A stretch of DNA of 64,000 bases, taken from Pyropia yezoensis. Its lineage: Eukaryota; Rhodophyta; Bangiophyceae; Bangiales; Bangiaceae. This document shows, piece by piece, positions 31,744-43,028 of the stretch; position 1 is the first letter of the stretch, and every line of letters starts with the position of its first letter. The stretch lies in contig CM020618.1 of assembly GCA_009829735.1 (NCBI GenBank), positions 39,222,894 through 39,286,893 of the forward strand, read 5' to 3'. The notes beneath the pieces are model-generated. The model made no database searches. It was not told the DNA's origin and saw nothing but the letters and a program-made list of their open reading frames with translations. A program made the translations under genes and the position numbers.

Positions 31744-33321
31744 TCATTGCAGCGGTGCCGGGCGGGGTGTCGAGAGGAGGGGGGCGAGTTGAGAGGGACG
31801 GCGTCGTGCGCGGGCGATCGGGCGGTGGGGGCGCCAGACTATCCGGCCCCTCCGCTCCTCGCGCACCGCAATGGCTGCGGCATTGACACGCGTGGACGCT
31901 GTCATGCCAGGCACAACGACCGTCGACAGGCGCTGCACAAACCCGCACGGCTGGTTCTTGGACGCTGCCGCCACAAGGTGCTGCATCTGCAGCTGGTAGA
32001 CATCGAGGACCAGGTTGGCTATGGCCGAAGCCCTGTCGGGGGCGCCGTACATACGCGCCAGGGGCGCCGTCGTACCGTTCTCGCCGCCGGCCACGGTGGA
32101 GCTGGGAGAAGCAGGGGGCGTGGGCGACGAGGCAGTGGGTGACCGTGCCGTTGGCGAACCAAAACCTGGGGAAGAGGAGGAAGCGGGGCTGGGCGAGCCG
32201 GCCAAGCCCGCATCAGCGCCTGGGGTGGAGGTCGCAACGGGCGTCCCCGAGGGTGCTGCCGTCGCTGTCGCTGTCGCCGCTGCGAGAGGAAGCGGCGACA
32301 CCGACGCCGGCACCGGCAAGAGTGCTGCCTTCTCCGCGACCAACGTGGATGAGCAATTATAAAAGAGGCTGAGCTCATCCACAACGTCAAACGGCTCATT
32401 GGGCGGCGTCGCAGACACGGCCCCGTCCACCACCCGCAGCAGGGTGTAGAGGGTCGTGTCAGCAAGAAGCGACGAGTCAAGGCACGCCATCTCGGCAACC
32501 ATTCGCAAGTAGCTCTTGCAGAGAATAGCCGTAGGAGCCGTGTTCTCCACAATCCTCAGCAACGTGGAGGCTGCGTCGCCGACCAGTGACGAGACTGTCT
32601 CAATCTCGGTAAGGATGCTGCCTGGGTAGCCCGACGCCGGCTCCTCTCGCAAATCCCGTTCCAGCATCGATGTCAGGTATTCGTACTCAGCGTGGTCGCC
32701 GGCAACAAACGCGTTGTCAAAGGCGGTCGTGTACTGGGTGACCACGCTGCTGCTGCCCGTGTGGTCGCGAACGGTTGGCTGCAAAGAGGGGTCGTTGGAG
32801 CTGCCGGGCCCCGGGCCCGCCAGGCGCACAGTAAGCGGTTCGTCATAGTCGGCCGTATGCAGCATCTGGCCGCGAGCGTCAAACAGGCGAACTCGTACCG
32901 TGAAGGTACCCGGTGCGGCGACCCTGAAGAGAGCGTTGTTTCCTCCAGAGCAGTCGAGGCAGGATGACTCGACGCCGTCCTTGCCGACGTACGTAAATGA
33001 AAACAGGAAGCTGCTGAAGGGAAGGTTGGTCTGAGCCGACACGGAAAATAAGGTGTGGGTGTCGCTCATGACGATGGGCATTGGCTCTAGCAACAACCGC
33101 GGCTGTACGACCGTTGTGAATTCCACCACGCTGAAGGCGTCGGTGGTCTTGCCCGCCGCCGAGAAGGCATGCACCTCGATCGCGTAGCGGGTGTTGGGAG
33201 ATAAGGAAAAAGCGCGGAGGCCCAGCGACAGGCGCGGCGTCAGCGACTCGACATTCCAGTAGCCCGAGTAGGGCACAAAGTTGGCCGAGTTATCAAGGAA
33301 CTTGCTCAGGCCGGGGGGACC
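31744..33321 (-). CDS. Extracellular REJ/PKD-like protein, internal or 3' exon
   Basis: The exon probably begins at 33321, right after a TTTTTTTAG acceptor whose TAG would otherwise be an in-frame stop. The first 250 residues look like beta-sandwich extracellular modules: LSPNTRYAIEVHAFS and a later block with paired cysteines (SSCLDCSGGNN) and GTFTVRVRLFDARGQ, as in REJ (receptor for egg jelly)/polycystin ectodomains. A helical part follows (about 190-310), then a Thr/Ser/Ala/Pro linker. The last 40 residues to the stop at 31744 are Arg-rich and probably read into an intron after a GTGCGCG donor-like site near 31865. No membrane segment is visible, so the gene is likely longer in both directions. 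The family call is by general resemblance only. Confidence 0.5.
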   Translation of the reverse strand, partial: GPPGLSKFLDNSANFVPYSGYWNVESLTPRLSLGLRAFSLSPNTRYAIEVHAFSAAGKTTDAFSVVEFTTVVQPRLLLEPMPIVMSDTHTLFSVSAQTNLPFSSFLFSFTYVGKDGVESSCLDCSGGNNALFRVAAPGTFTVRVRLFDARGQMLHTADYDEPLTVRLAGPGPGSSNDPSLQPTVRDHTGSSSVVTQYTTAFDNAFVAGDHAEYEYLTSMLERDLREEPASGYPGSILTEIETVSSLVGDAASTLLRIVENTAPTAILCKSYLRMVAEMACLDSSLLADTTLYTLLRVVDGAVSATPPNEPFDVVDELSLFYNCSSTLVAEKAALLPVPASVSPLPLAAATATATAAPSGTPVATSTPGADAGLAGSPSPASSSSPGFGSPTARSPTASSPTPPASPSSTVAGGENGTTAPLARMYGAPDRASAIANLVLDVYQLQMQHLVAAASKNQPCGFVQRLSTVVVPGMTASTRVNAAAIAVREERRGRIVWRPHRPIARARRRPSQLAPLLSTPRPAPLQ

Positions 33322-36080
33322 CTAAAAAAAGTGCTCAGATAGGCCCGCGAACGTGTTGCACCTTCGAATGACAATGGGCGCCTGCACTGCCCGCAGCATC
33401 CGGTGCTCATCGCGCCACAAACCGATACACACCGAACGGGCGGGCCGTGCGAGTTTTTTTGGAAACATCCATCTCTGACTAAAACGAGTGCGCTGACCAC
33501 GCCTATGACCTCAGAAAGTCTTGCAAATGATGGGAAGCGGGTCATATAGCCCCTCCAAAGGCCCATTCCGGGGGGGTACGCTCCAGGGCGCCCCACAACG
33601 CCCTCCAGTCAATCCGCCCTCCAAACCTACATCAGTCAGGTCGCAACAGTGCGGTTTATCTCCCCCACTGATTGTTTCTCACTTTCAACCTCTGCTTGGG
33701 CACCCAGCCGCGGCACAGTGTCAAACATGCCTCTACAGGCGTTCGTCAATGTGCGGGGCCCTTGATGCTACCCGACCATTTTGAGCATACGATAGCCATC
33801 AGGTAGCCATCCCCTCAGCGTCCATGCAAAAGAATAGAGTCATGAAGCCCACAACAGCTCGGGGGGGGGCGATTATAGCGTGATGCGCTTCACTCACCGG
33901 TTTTTTTGCTGTTTCTGACCTCCATGTTGGTGCACAACAGGGCAGGTGCGCACCAATCGATGCAGCGTGATCATATTATCTAGAAACGACTGCCCCTTCC
34001 CGCTGCGGGGGTCTCAGGCACTCTATATCCAGGCCGATACCGGGCGGCTGGTGACATCAAAGCAGGCTTGCGTCGCTTTCCCGCGCTCCCCGCAGACGTA
34101 GTCGCGTGCTGTTGGAGCGCGGACCATATGGGAGGAACAAAAAGTCACGGCGGTCGGTGTTTCACCGTCGCTCGCGCCCCTCAGCGGCAGAACCAAGGGG
34201 GGAGGGTGGACGCACTGCGTCCCTCCATACGGCCGTTGGGGTCTTTGTTGCGACAAACGACTGCAGGCGCGCTCTCAAAACTGAAAGGAAACAGTGATCA
34301 CGGCCTGTGTGCCCACCAGGCCTGTTGGGTGGCCGGGAAATGGCAAAGCGGGCGCCGAGGCGGGGAGGGGGGGGGGGCGTCGGACGCCGGCGCTTCAGCC
34401 GCTGGCGTCGGCAATCGCAAGTCGCTGACCAGGTTGGTCGACGAGTCAAATACTGTACTCGTACGTCCAGCAATGATGAAATCAGGATGGAACTCCCCAG
34501 GTTACACGGTTGAGATCGTGTGACAGCCTATCACATCACGCGGATGGCGTACTCGATTCGCTAGCTGTACCACGAGGTGGGAATCTGGCTGAGGATGTAT
34601 CTAGTTCTGTACATTAAATACATGCTACTGAGATTTCTGTCGCCAAGTACGCCTCTGTGAGCGTTTGTGTGCTCGTCTCGCTTCTGATGTGTAGTGGCTG
34701 GCACCCGCTGCAGAGCGTGCCCCCTCTCCGAGCCAGACACGGCGAAGATGCGGCCAGGCGGCAAAGTGGGTGGAGGTTGGGGAGCACCCGTCAGTCGCGG
34801 CATCAAGCGAGGAGAAAAGCGCATTCAGCCGGCGACGGCGTGGACAACCACGGAAGCGGGAGCAGCGGCAGCCACCTACTGTGGCGGCCGACGGGCTGGT
34901 GCCGCCATGATCAGCTGCTGCTGCTGGTAGGCGCCTGACAGTCATGGGTTGCCTGTATTCAACGTGGGGTCGGGAGGGGTGTGGGGGAGCGCTCTTAGTT
35001 GGCCGGTAGCAGGCGTCCATCCAGCGCCGCGGTGGGGGAGGAGGGGGTGACGACGGCAGAGCCTGAAAGGTGGGAGGAATGCAGAGAGTTGCACGCGTTA
35101 CCCACACCAACTCACCAAACCACAGCATGAGGATAGGGGGTTGGGGGGGGGGGGGGGGGAGAAGGGAGAAGAAAAAGAACAAGACAGAGGCGCTCCCAGG
35201 CTCCCCTCGCACGCTCTTGCCGGTGGTGCTGCAAACCCACACGCCGGCAGCAGGTGACGCCCAGAGCACAAGCAGCATCCACCGGAGCGACGGTAACCTG
35301 TCGCTGCTGCAATGACTGTAGTGGCAAAAACGGTAAGCGGAAGGTGGGGGAGCGGCGGGGGGTGGGGGGGGAAGGGGGGGGGGCAAAGTGATCCAGCGGA
35401 CCGGGCGGCAGCGGCGGCCGCAGCAGCTCGCAGCGCAGGCAGCATGCGCCGCAGCAGGCACTGCGGCGACAGCACGCGGCGTCTGCACCAGCCGCAGATG
35501 GGGCCGTCTTGGCGGCACCCCGCCAAAAGTGCGGTAGCGGACGGGGGGGGGCGGTGGGAGGGGGCAGGGCAGGCGGGAGGGGGGTAGTGGCACGCAGGGG
35601 GGGCTGCGCCGCGGCAGCGATGGAGTCGGGAGCCGCCGACACGGGAAAAGGCCAAAGAAGCAGCCGCCAAGATAGCACCCCAGCGCAGCTACAGCAGCGG
35701 ACAGGGCGGGGGAGGTGGGGGGGTGGGCGAGTACGGTAGGCGGGGAGGGGACGGTGGGAGGGGGCCAGTGGCCGGAGGAGGGGGTAGCGGCGAGGGGTGA
35801 AGGGGCGCGGGGGGACGGCGGGGCAACCCACCACGGCTGAGGCGGCGACGGCAGCCCCCTACGCCGCGAGTGGCCGTCCAGGACATGGTCGCTAGTTTTT
35901 CGGGAGGCAGACCACAGGTCCATTTAGCTGCTCAATTGTGCGCGGAAGCGACGAAGAAGAGCAGTGGTGCTGCCTGCCCCGGTGGACTCGTTCGTCGCAG
36001 GCGCGCGCGGAGGGCACCAGCAAAAGAAGCGATCCGAACCCTGAAATCCTGGACTGGGCGCGCGAGTGGCACCGCCTCCC
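33322..36080. other. Low-complexity intergenic DNA, no supported gene
   Basis: 33322-34560 shows no coding signal beyond chance frames. 34560-35900 has very strong strand asymmetry: long G runs on plus (for example near 35140-35160 and 35350-35390) make Pro-rich frames on minus up to 432 codons, which I take as artefacts. It could contain the 5' exons of the REJ-like gene on minus, but I cannot identify them. Confidence 0.45.
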
Positions 36081-36109
36081 AAATTGCTCTGCCCGATTTG
36101 TAAATACAG

Positions 36110-36225
36110 ATGCGCATGTATTTAACAACTTTAACGACTTCTCTTCGATGGACCTTAACGATTTAACGATCGTTATACGATCGTTAAACGACTTTTGTTT
36201 AACGACTTTTCTTAACGACTGACAA
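36110..36225. repeat. AT-rich TTAACGA repeat block
   Basis: The motif TTTAACGA(C/T)TT recurs about seven times, with a palindromic centre TTAACGATCGTTA followed by ACGATCGTTAAACG. This is a sharp AT island inside DNA above 70 percent GC. Function unknown. Confidence 0.7.
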
Positions 36226-36239
36226 CCTTACGCCAGCGG

Positions 36240-37075
36240 CTCCGGTGGGGCCCGCGCGGCCGGCACGGTGGGGCCCGCGCGGGAGACTCGTGCGGGGCCC
36301 CCCAGGCGGCGCGGGGGGGGCCCCGCCGGCTGGGGCGCCCCCCCCCCCTCCCACCGCCGCCGGTGCGCCCTCCCCGGACGCCGGCGGCGCGCCCGCCGGG
36401 GACGCGCGGCCCTCCCCCGCCGGGGCCGCGCGGCCCCCGGGCGGCGGGCAGCGGGGCGCGCCGCTGGCGCGGCCCGCCCCCCCGCCGGGCCGACCCCCCG
36501 GCGCGCCGGCGGCGCGGGGGGGGGGGGGGCGCCCCGGCGGGCGCGCCGGCGGCGCGGGAGGCAGCCGCGCCGGCGGCGCGGCGGGGGGCGGGCGCGGCCC
36601 GGCGGGCGCGCCCGGCGGCTGCGCGCCACGCCGGTGGCCCGGGGGGGGCCCGCGACGGCGGCGCGGGGGGGGCCCCCCCTGGCGGCGCGGGGGGGCCGCG
36701 CCGGCGGTGCGGGGGGGGGGGGGGGCGCGCCGGCGGGCGCGCCGGCGGCGCCGGGAGGGGGGGGGTGCGCCGCGGCCGGCGCGCCGGCGGCGCGGGGGCG
36801 GGCCGCGCCGGGTGCGCGGGGGGGGGGGGGAGGGGGCGCGATGGCCGCGCGGGAGAAGCGCCCCGGCGGGCGCGCCGGCGGCGCGGGGGCGGGCCGGGCC
36901 GCCGGCGCCCGGGGGGGGGGGGGCGCGACGGCCGCGTGTGGGGGGCGCCCCGGCGGGCGCGCCGGCGGCGACGGAGGGGGGGGGGCGCCCCGGCGGGCGC
37001 GCCGGCGGCGCGGGGGGCTGCGCCGGCGGCGCTGGGGGCGCGCCGCGGCGCGCCGCGGTGGGGGGGACCGGCGCG
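36240..37075. repeat. GC minisatellite with a GGCGCGCC core
   Basis: An imperfect repeat of GGCGGGCGCGCCGGCGG recurs at least five times between about 36530 and 37010, separated by G runs and GCGGCGCGG spacers; the left part holds related C-rich units. All six frames are open for up to 460 codons, which reflects composition, not coding. Confidence 0.75.
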
Positions 37076-37439
37076 ATGGAAATTGGTGTCGTCCGTGGCG
37101 CTGGCGGTGCGCGACGATGAGCGACCGCGGTCCCGCAGTGAACGAATCTGCTCCGCGGTGCCGCGTAGCCACGCTGCTCCGCGGTGCCGCTGTGCTGCCA
37201 CGTCGACGTGTGCAGGGATCGATGCGGTGCCGCGTTGTCCGGGGCAAAACAGCCACGGTGTCTGCTGGCAAACTCGCCCACAACCGGCGAACATGATGGG
37301 TGCTCATGTATGAGCGCGAAAGGAAAACTATGACTGTTGGACGGAAAGCAAGGAGAGTGTGGGCCGGTATCTCTCTCAGCACAGGGAGTTGAAGTCCACA
37401 GGCTGGGACGAATGCAGTCCGTCCGTCCTGGAGCAGGGG

Positions 37440-38256
37440 GGTGGCTGAGGCGGCCCAGGGGCCACCCCCCCGCTGGCATGCAGGGGGGGGGGTTGACCGA
37501 TTCGGGTTGACGTTCTGTGGCCGATTGTCAAGGCTGGTATTATCCCACTTGCTACACTCCACCCGCACCATCCCGCTGCCCCGTTCCCCGCCCCCCGCAC
37601 CATACGACACTCCTGTGTTCTCAAATGGCCGCCATCCAGCGACTGCTCGCCCTTTAACGAGGCTTGGCAGCTGCCGTGCTTACCGCAACTGGCTTTCACC
37701 TGGTGCAGAGGGGGTTCCCTGTGGGCGCGCTGTCGGGCCTGCCTGAGCAATGGTCGAGGCAGGACGCCCTGCTGGCTGCCTCACGGCGCGTCGAGGAGGG
37801 CCTGCCAATCACAGGCCGCTGGCGTGTGCCTTTTCCTGTGGCAACTTGTGTTTTTCTGTGCGCGGACCCAAGCGCGCGTCGCTTGACCGGCTGGCGCTGC
37901 GGAGGTTGGCGCCGCAACCGGTTGGACTCACGGCAGGACGCTGCTGCCAAGTGTGGGCCGACAAGGCGAGGCGTCGGGCGCTCGTTACATGCCGTGAGCG
38001 CGGCGATGAGCAAGGGTGGGGTGGCGGGAGCTCGTCTGCACCGGACGGGGACGAGGAGGTGATTGCCGTGACACGCGGTGCTAAGGAGGAGGCGCAGCAG
38101 CTTGGGAACAAGATCAAAGAGCCGCAGCCCGGCAGGGATGCACATGAGACGAGTGACGACAAGTCTCAATCGGGGCCACTGGATGGGCCCATCTCGGAGC
38201 TGACGTCCGCGGTACGTGTGCTTGGGAGGACTCGTCTGGTGATTATTGTCTCGGTT
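37440..38256 (+). other. Possible 5' exon region of NTPase-nuclease copy 1
   Basis: The frame 37750-38292 runs without a stop into GGCCCC at 38287-38292, where a GTGTGAG donor begins, and would join in phase to the next exon at 38401. The encoded protein is Arg/Ala-rich with no motif I know; another frame over 37664-37950 looks equally protein-like, so a frameshift may lie within. This part is absent from copy 2, which starts at the base equivalent to 38257. Confidence 0.35.
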
Positions 38257-40405
38257 GTTCGTCCTGCGACGCGCCACAGAGGACCTGGCCCCGTGTGAGC
38301 TTTTTTCTGACTTGCATCCCTGTTTCTTTTCGCTACTTGTCAAGCTCGCCATCTGCGTGTGTGTTGATTGTTTCCGTTATGACCTCTTTGGTTGTTTCAG
38401 TTGCTGGCAAGACTGCATGAGACGTCACCGCCATCCATTGAACTGCAGTATGCCAAATGGCGGCAGCTGTCGGTACTACCCACCCTGGTGGGGTCCAGGA
38501 AGAAGAAGGCCAGGAAGTCCATAAACGACGTCACGAAGAGGAACACGTCAACCATGACCTCCACCGAGAAGCCTCAACTGCTGCTTGCGTCAGGCCCCGC
38601 TGGCTGCGGCAAAACGCGGATGGGGTACGAGACGCTCTCCCAGGTTGGCAGAGTAATCGCTGGGAGGGCTCGAGCAGCTGGCTCCGAGGCGTGGACGCAC
38701 TTCTTCCCGGTGTTTGTGCACCTGGGCAACGGCTGCGGCCCGCCACATTGACGACGGGAGCAGCGCCAGCGAGTGCCTCGGTGCTCGCTTGGCTGCTCGG
38801 TTCCTCGACCTGACCACCGAGCAGCTGTACGAGCAGAACGGCAAGAGCCTGTCTGGTCTGACCGTCTACCGCGTTTTGGGGCCATCACGTCCGGAGTTGC
38901 GCGGCATGCAGCAGACGCCCCCCGCGCGGAGCTCGTCATTGGCCTGCACATTGATGAGTATCAGATCTACAAGGACGCAGCCAACTTGACATCCCACGAC
39001 TTTGTGAAGGAGATGCTGTCGGAAGTGACCAACTTTGTCAAGGACGTGAAGCTGCACGAACAACTTGGCGCCAAGGTGTCTTTTATTCCCGTTGTCACCG
39101 GGACGCCCTACCGAGGCCTAGACATCGTGTGGACGGAGTGGCTGGAACCTGTGGAGCTTGCCGTGCCCTCGCTGGACCACGAAGAGGCGCTCAACATGGC
39201 CGTGGACATCTTTGCGCGGCACCCGGCCTTTGCCGACAAGCTAGTCGAGGTCCGCGAGGAGCTGGCTTTGTCCAGCGAGGCCGAACAGGTGTTGATGGCC
39301 TCCGGCTATAGGCCGCGCCTGGTGGAGGTGCTTGTGGGGAACGCGCGCGATCAAGCAGCAGACGACCTGGAGTTTCTGGACATCCATGAAGCCCTGCGTG
39401 TTGTGAACTGGCAGTCTGCTGCGGACGCCCTGCGGACGTCCATCCCCAAGCCGAGAAGGCCAACGGGGGCGACTCGTGTCGCACGAGCGGCGCTGCTGCA
39501 GGTCCCTGTGCGATTTGCGCTCGAGCCCGACTCTCCGCTGTCCTCAGTGGAGAAGGACGTGGAGTACGCCGAGAGCAGAGGCGAGATCGAGCTCGTCGAC
39601 GTGAAGGACTTGCAGCTCATCCTGCTCTCAAATCGCCTGACGACTATCGCGTTGTTCGCCTGCCGTTTTTGCAGCTGCTGATGTGGGGCGGCAAGGGGAT
39701 CCTGCCGCATGCTGTTTACGAGGTCGGCCGCTTTCGGTGGGCGGACGCACAACAGGAGCTCTACGTCGCGCACCTGTTGGCGGCCAGGCTGGCCCACTGG
39801 ACGGACGAGATTAAGTCGCAAGCACAAGTGGTGTCGGTGCCGTCGGGGATCTCTTCCCTGGCGCTCTGGGGTCGGTCGCCGCGCGTGGCATTCGATGTGT
39901 GCCGGGCGGTCGATGCGAGGTCTACCACGAGCCGAACAAGAGGCTGTTCCTGGTCAACAAGCAGAGCAGACCCGAGAAGCAGCTCAACGTCTTTGCACGG
40001 CGGTACAAGACGGACCAGTACACTGACCACCTCATGACGGATGGCGTTATCGTGACGGGCAAGTGCAGCTTCCTCTTTGACTGCCGCCTGTCGGTGCTGC
40101 TTGCTGGCACAGGTGACGCCAAGGTCCACCTGTTTTTACAAGCCAAGCAGTCGCATGTAGGCAAGACGATGTCAACGGGCTTCTTTAAAGACTTCATGAC
40201 GGAGGGTCGCGCGGTGACCAAGAAGTGGGCTGCGGGAGGCGACCGCGTCATCTTTGTCGTCATCTCCAACCGTCCATTGACCAGAGGCGTCAAGAAGTGC
40301 ATCCGGAGCGGGAGATTCTTTCAGCTGTACCCGGACCTGCTGCTGGTATCCAAGAACGAGATCTCTCGCCTACTGCCGCCGGATCTCCTTCTACGTGTCG
40401 CCTGA
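38257..40405 (+). pseudogene. Crinkler/RHS-type P-loop NTPase-nuclease, copy 1, frame-broken
   Basis: Same gene as the copy at 50358-52509. A 108-bp GT-AG intron is visible at 38293-38400 (GTGTGAG to TTTCAG). After it come the Walker A motif GPAGCGKT (about 38594-38617) and, in the next frame, the Walker B-like VIGLHIDEYQ and the nuclease-like C-terminus. Against copy 2 it has single-base deletions near 38877, 39630 and 39843, each in or beside a short homopolymer, so the frame breaks three extra times. Both copies also share a frame break after the first part, near 38750. Whether the extra indels are decay or consensus errors next to the assembly gap cannot be settled from sequence alone. 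Confidence 0.72.
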
Positions 40406-40960
40406 TGAGCCCATCCTGGGTGGTCTTGCCCCATCGGGGCAGTGTGGCGGTGGTGCTTCCGCCGCCGCCGGGGTCGCGCCCTCGGCGTCGGTCCTCGCTG
40501 GGCAGCGATGCGCTGGCAGCGGCCGCGGTGCTGGTGAGTGCTGATCCTGACATGGCTGGGAGACTCCCGCTTGCGGACGCGGCCACGCTCGGCGCCCTCC
40601 GGCGGGTGGTTGTGCGCAAGGCGGAGCACGCGCGGGCGACAGTGTGTCTGCTCACCCTGGACGCGTTTTGCTCGTAATGCCAAAGACGACCATCGCGCGG
40701 CTGGAGAAGACGGCGTGGCTGCCGTGCGTGCGCTGATGCCCACGCTGCCCATTGTGCCTCCGCCGTGACGGGGGCAGACAGTGACGAGGAGGGCGGCCGG
40801 CGGCGGCGGCGGCCGCCGCGGCAGTGGTGGAGGCGGTGGAAGCAGTGGGGAGAAGCGCAAGCGCAAGCGACGCCGTGACAACAGCACTGTCGGCGCGGCT
40901 GGCGGGACCGCCGCCGCTGCCAGACAACCTGCTGCGCCGCCGCCACGTGATGCCGATGGG
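40404..40960 (+). pseudogene. HUWE1/UPL1-like fragment, copy 1, cut by the assembly gap
   Basis: Equivalent to the first 185 codons of the frame that begins at 52509. Relative to that copy it has an inserted T near 40670 and lost bases near 40765 and 40793, so no frame spans it. It ends at the N run. Confidence 0.55.
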
Positions 40961-41460
40961 NNNNNNNNNNNNNNNNNNNNNNNNNNNNNNNNNNNNNNNN
41001 NNNNNNNNNNNNNNNNNNNNNNNNNNNNNNNNNNNNNNNNNNNNNNNNNNNNNNNNNNNNNNNNNNNNNNNNNNNNNNNNNNNNNNNNNNNNNNNNNNNN
41101 NNNNNNNNNNNNNNNNNNNNNNNNNNNNNNNNNNNNNNNNNNNNNNNNNNNNNNNNNNNNNNNNNNNNNNNNNNNNNNNNNNNNNNNNNNNNNNNNNNNN
41201 NNNNNNNNNNNNNNNNNNNNNNNNNNNNNNNNNNNNNNNNNNNNNNNNNNNNNNNNNNNNNNNNNNNNNNNNNNNNNNNNNNNNNNNNNNNNNNNNNNNN
41301 NNNNNNNNNNNNNNNNNNNNNNNNNNNNNNNNNNNNNNNNNNNNNNNNNNNNNNNNNNNNNNNNNNNNNNNNNNNNNNNNNNNNNNNNNNNNNNNNNNNN
41401 NNNNNNNNNNNNNNNNNNNNNNNNNNNNNNNNNNNNNNNNNNNNNNNNNNNNNNNNNNNN
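40961..41460. other. Assembly gap, 500 N
   Basis: Exactly 500 Ns, a typical placeholder length. Sequence on the two sides is unrelated: ligase-like on the left, transposase on the right, so real length and content are unknown. Confidence 0.98.
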
Positions 41461-41960
41461 GATGGACTGCTGGCGCTCCGGGCTGCCAACGTGTACGCCC
41501 TGATGTACCCTTCACACCTCTCGCACATCCTGCAGCCCTGCGACGACCGCGTTTTCTTGGCTCTTAATGCGAATGGACGCACCCACATGCGGGCTCTGCT
41601 GGCATCTATCCGGAGGGCGCCGGTTTTGATGTCCGCTACCTTCTCCAGGCGATTGCGGCGAGCTGGACGGCGACGATGACTCCTCAACGCATTAAGTCCA
41701 GCTTTAAGAACTGTGGCATGTGGCCCATTGACGTCAACAGGATTGACGTCAATCGGCTGCGGACCGGTAAGGGGACGGCGGCCGCCCATAGGGCCATCCA
41801 CATGCCTACGCTGGTGGCCCGGCTGAAGCCAGAGGCCGTGCGCCAGCTGGAGGAGGCGACGTGGGCGTATGGCTCAATTTCAAATAGTGGCAAGGGCGGT
41901 GCTGGCCAACTCCGAGGCTGTGACCAAGGCCATCAACGAGAAGCTACAGGCAGATGCTGA
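41461..41960 (+). pseudogene. pogo/Tigger-like (DDE_1) transposase, C-terminal part
   Basis: The first frame has SHLSHILQPCDDRVFLALN, which matches the end of the DDE_1 catalytic core (the usual form is HxLQPLD followed by F and P/L residues). After a one-base frame change near 41603 the second frame has VRYLLQAIAASW and IKSSFKNCGMWPIDVNRID, the usual pogo/CENP-B-type SFxxxGxxPxD block. The tail is basic and Ala-rich. The N-terminal DNA-binding part and the first two catalytic Asp residues would lie in or before the N gap. Confidence 0.7.
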
Positions 41961-42916
41961 CAAGGCGGAAGCAGCGGCAAGAAAGGCAGCGACAAGCAGC
42001 AGCGCTCGGAGAATCGCGCGCGAGAGGCTCTTATCACGAGGGACCGGCGGGCCCCGCGGCCCCATTAAAACGGTCCATAAAAAACGCATTGCTGGCTGGC
42101 GCGCAGCGCCAGCGCATGCGTGTGGGCTTGGCAGAATTTCCGTAGGGCAGGCAGGGGAGAGGGGGGGCGCTGAGCGAAGAGTAAATGTGGCCTTGTGTTC
42201 TCTGTTGACACCTGTCAACCTCGTGATGTGCCCTGGATGCCTATTGCAGAGCTGGCCGGTTTAGGGGCAGTACACGTGGCGGCCTGATTTTGAGGGCGGA
42301 GCTACGAGATACTCGCTCGCAGAAGAAGAAAATAAAAAGCACCATGAGAACAAGCTCACTCTCCTCTCTTCAACGATATATTTTTTTTCTGACGGAGACA
42401 GAGAGAACGGCCTCGGCTGACCAGGTGGCCGGTTATTGGGCCAGACAGGCTAGGGCCTTGAGAACGCGGCGCCAGCAAGGAGGACAAACGGCAGGAGGAC
42501 ATGATATGATACGGCAAGGGGCTGGGCTGCACCAGGAGGAGAGGTGGGGATGACAAGAGGTGCAACGGAGAGATGGAAAAGAGGTGCAAAGGAGGGATGA
42601 CCGCGCTACGTGGGGCAGTTCGGTCCGCAGCGCGATTCGGTGAGATGCTTCGGGATCGTCTTGGGTATCGTCACCCAGTCACGTTCCCTGCCGTTGGTAA
42701 CTCGAGTTGTGACGATGGTTGGTGTGGCGGTTACCATAGTAGATGCGATCGTATGAATGATCGGAAGGATCCCCTCCTGCTTACGTCAGATATGTACCGT
42801 CCCACCCCCCCTCCCTCCCCCGCCGGATACAGTCAGTCCCCGATGATGTGTCACCCCTGTGGCAAGCATTACAGCTGCCAGCACCGCGACGCGGGTGTGG
42901 ATGGCCGCCAATCAAT

Positions 42917-43028
42917 CGCTCCAGAAAAGCAGCGTCAGCGAGAACTCTTGGCTGACGAAGCAAGACCTTGCGCACGCCCCTGAAAGTTTTGGACGCGTTT
43001 CTTCGACGCGCGTCCTAAGGGGGGGGAG
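42917..43028 (+). pseudogene. Chromodomain remnant of a plus-strand D-family element
   Basis: VSENSWLTKQDLAHAPE corresponds to the end of the element D chromodomain (VSENTWLTTQDLDNAPE). It loses frame afterwards, then a TAA and a polypurine tract (AAGGGGGGGGAGA) precede an LTR. This is the 3' tip of a second D-type element in inverse orientation. Confidence 0.75.

Larger units (their letters stand above)
38257..40960 (+). repeat. Segmental duplication, copy 1
   Basis: Matches 50358-53060 with offset 12101 at the start and very few differences, mostly one- or two-base changes in homopolymers. The left edge is sharp at GTTCGTCCTGCGACG. The right side runs into the N gap, so the true end is unknown. 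Confidence 0.93.

Noticed and set aside
34625..35923. 432-codon minus-strand Pro-rich frame
   Set aside because: Arises from G runs on the plus strand; no conserved block, and overlapping frames are equally long.
36199..37610. Frames of 290-460 codons on both strands over the GC block
   Set aside because: All six frames are open because the DNA is nearly free of A and T; the products are Ala/Pro/Arg/Gly strings without any motif.
40225..40677. Independent gene at the end of NTPase-nuclease copy 1
   Set aside because: It is the frame-shifted counterpart of the ligase-like start in copy 2.
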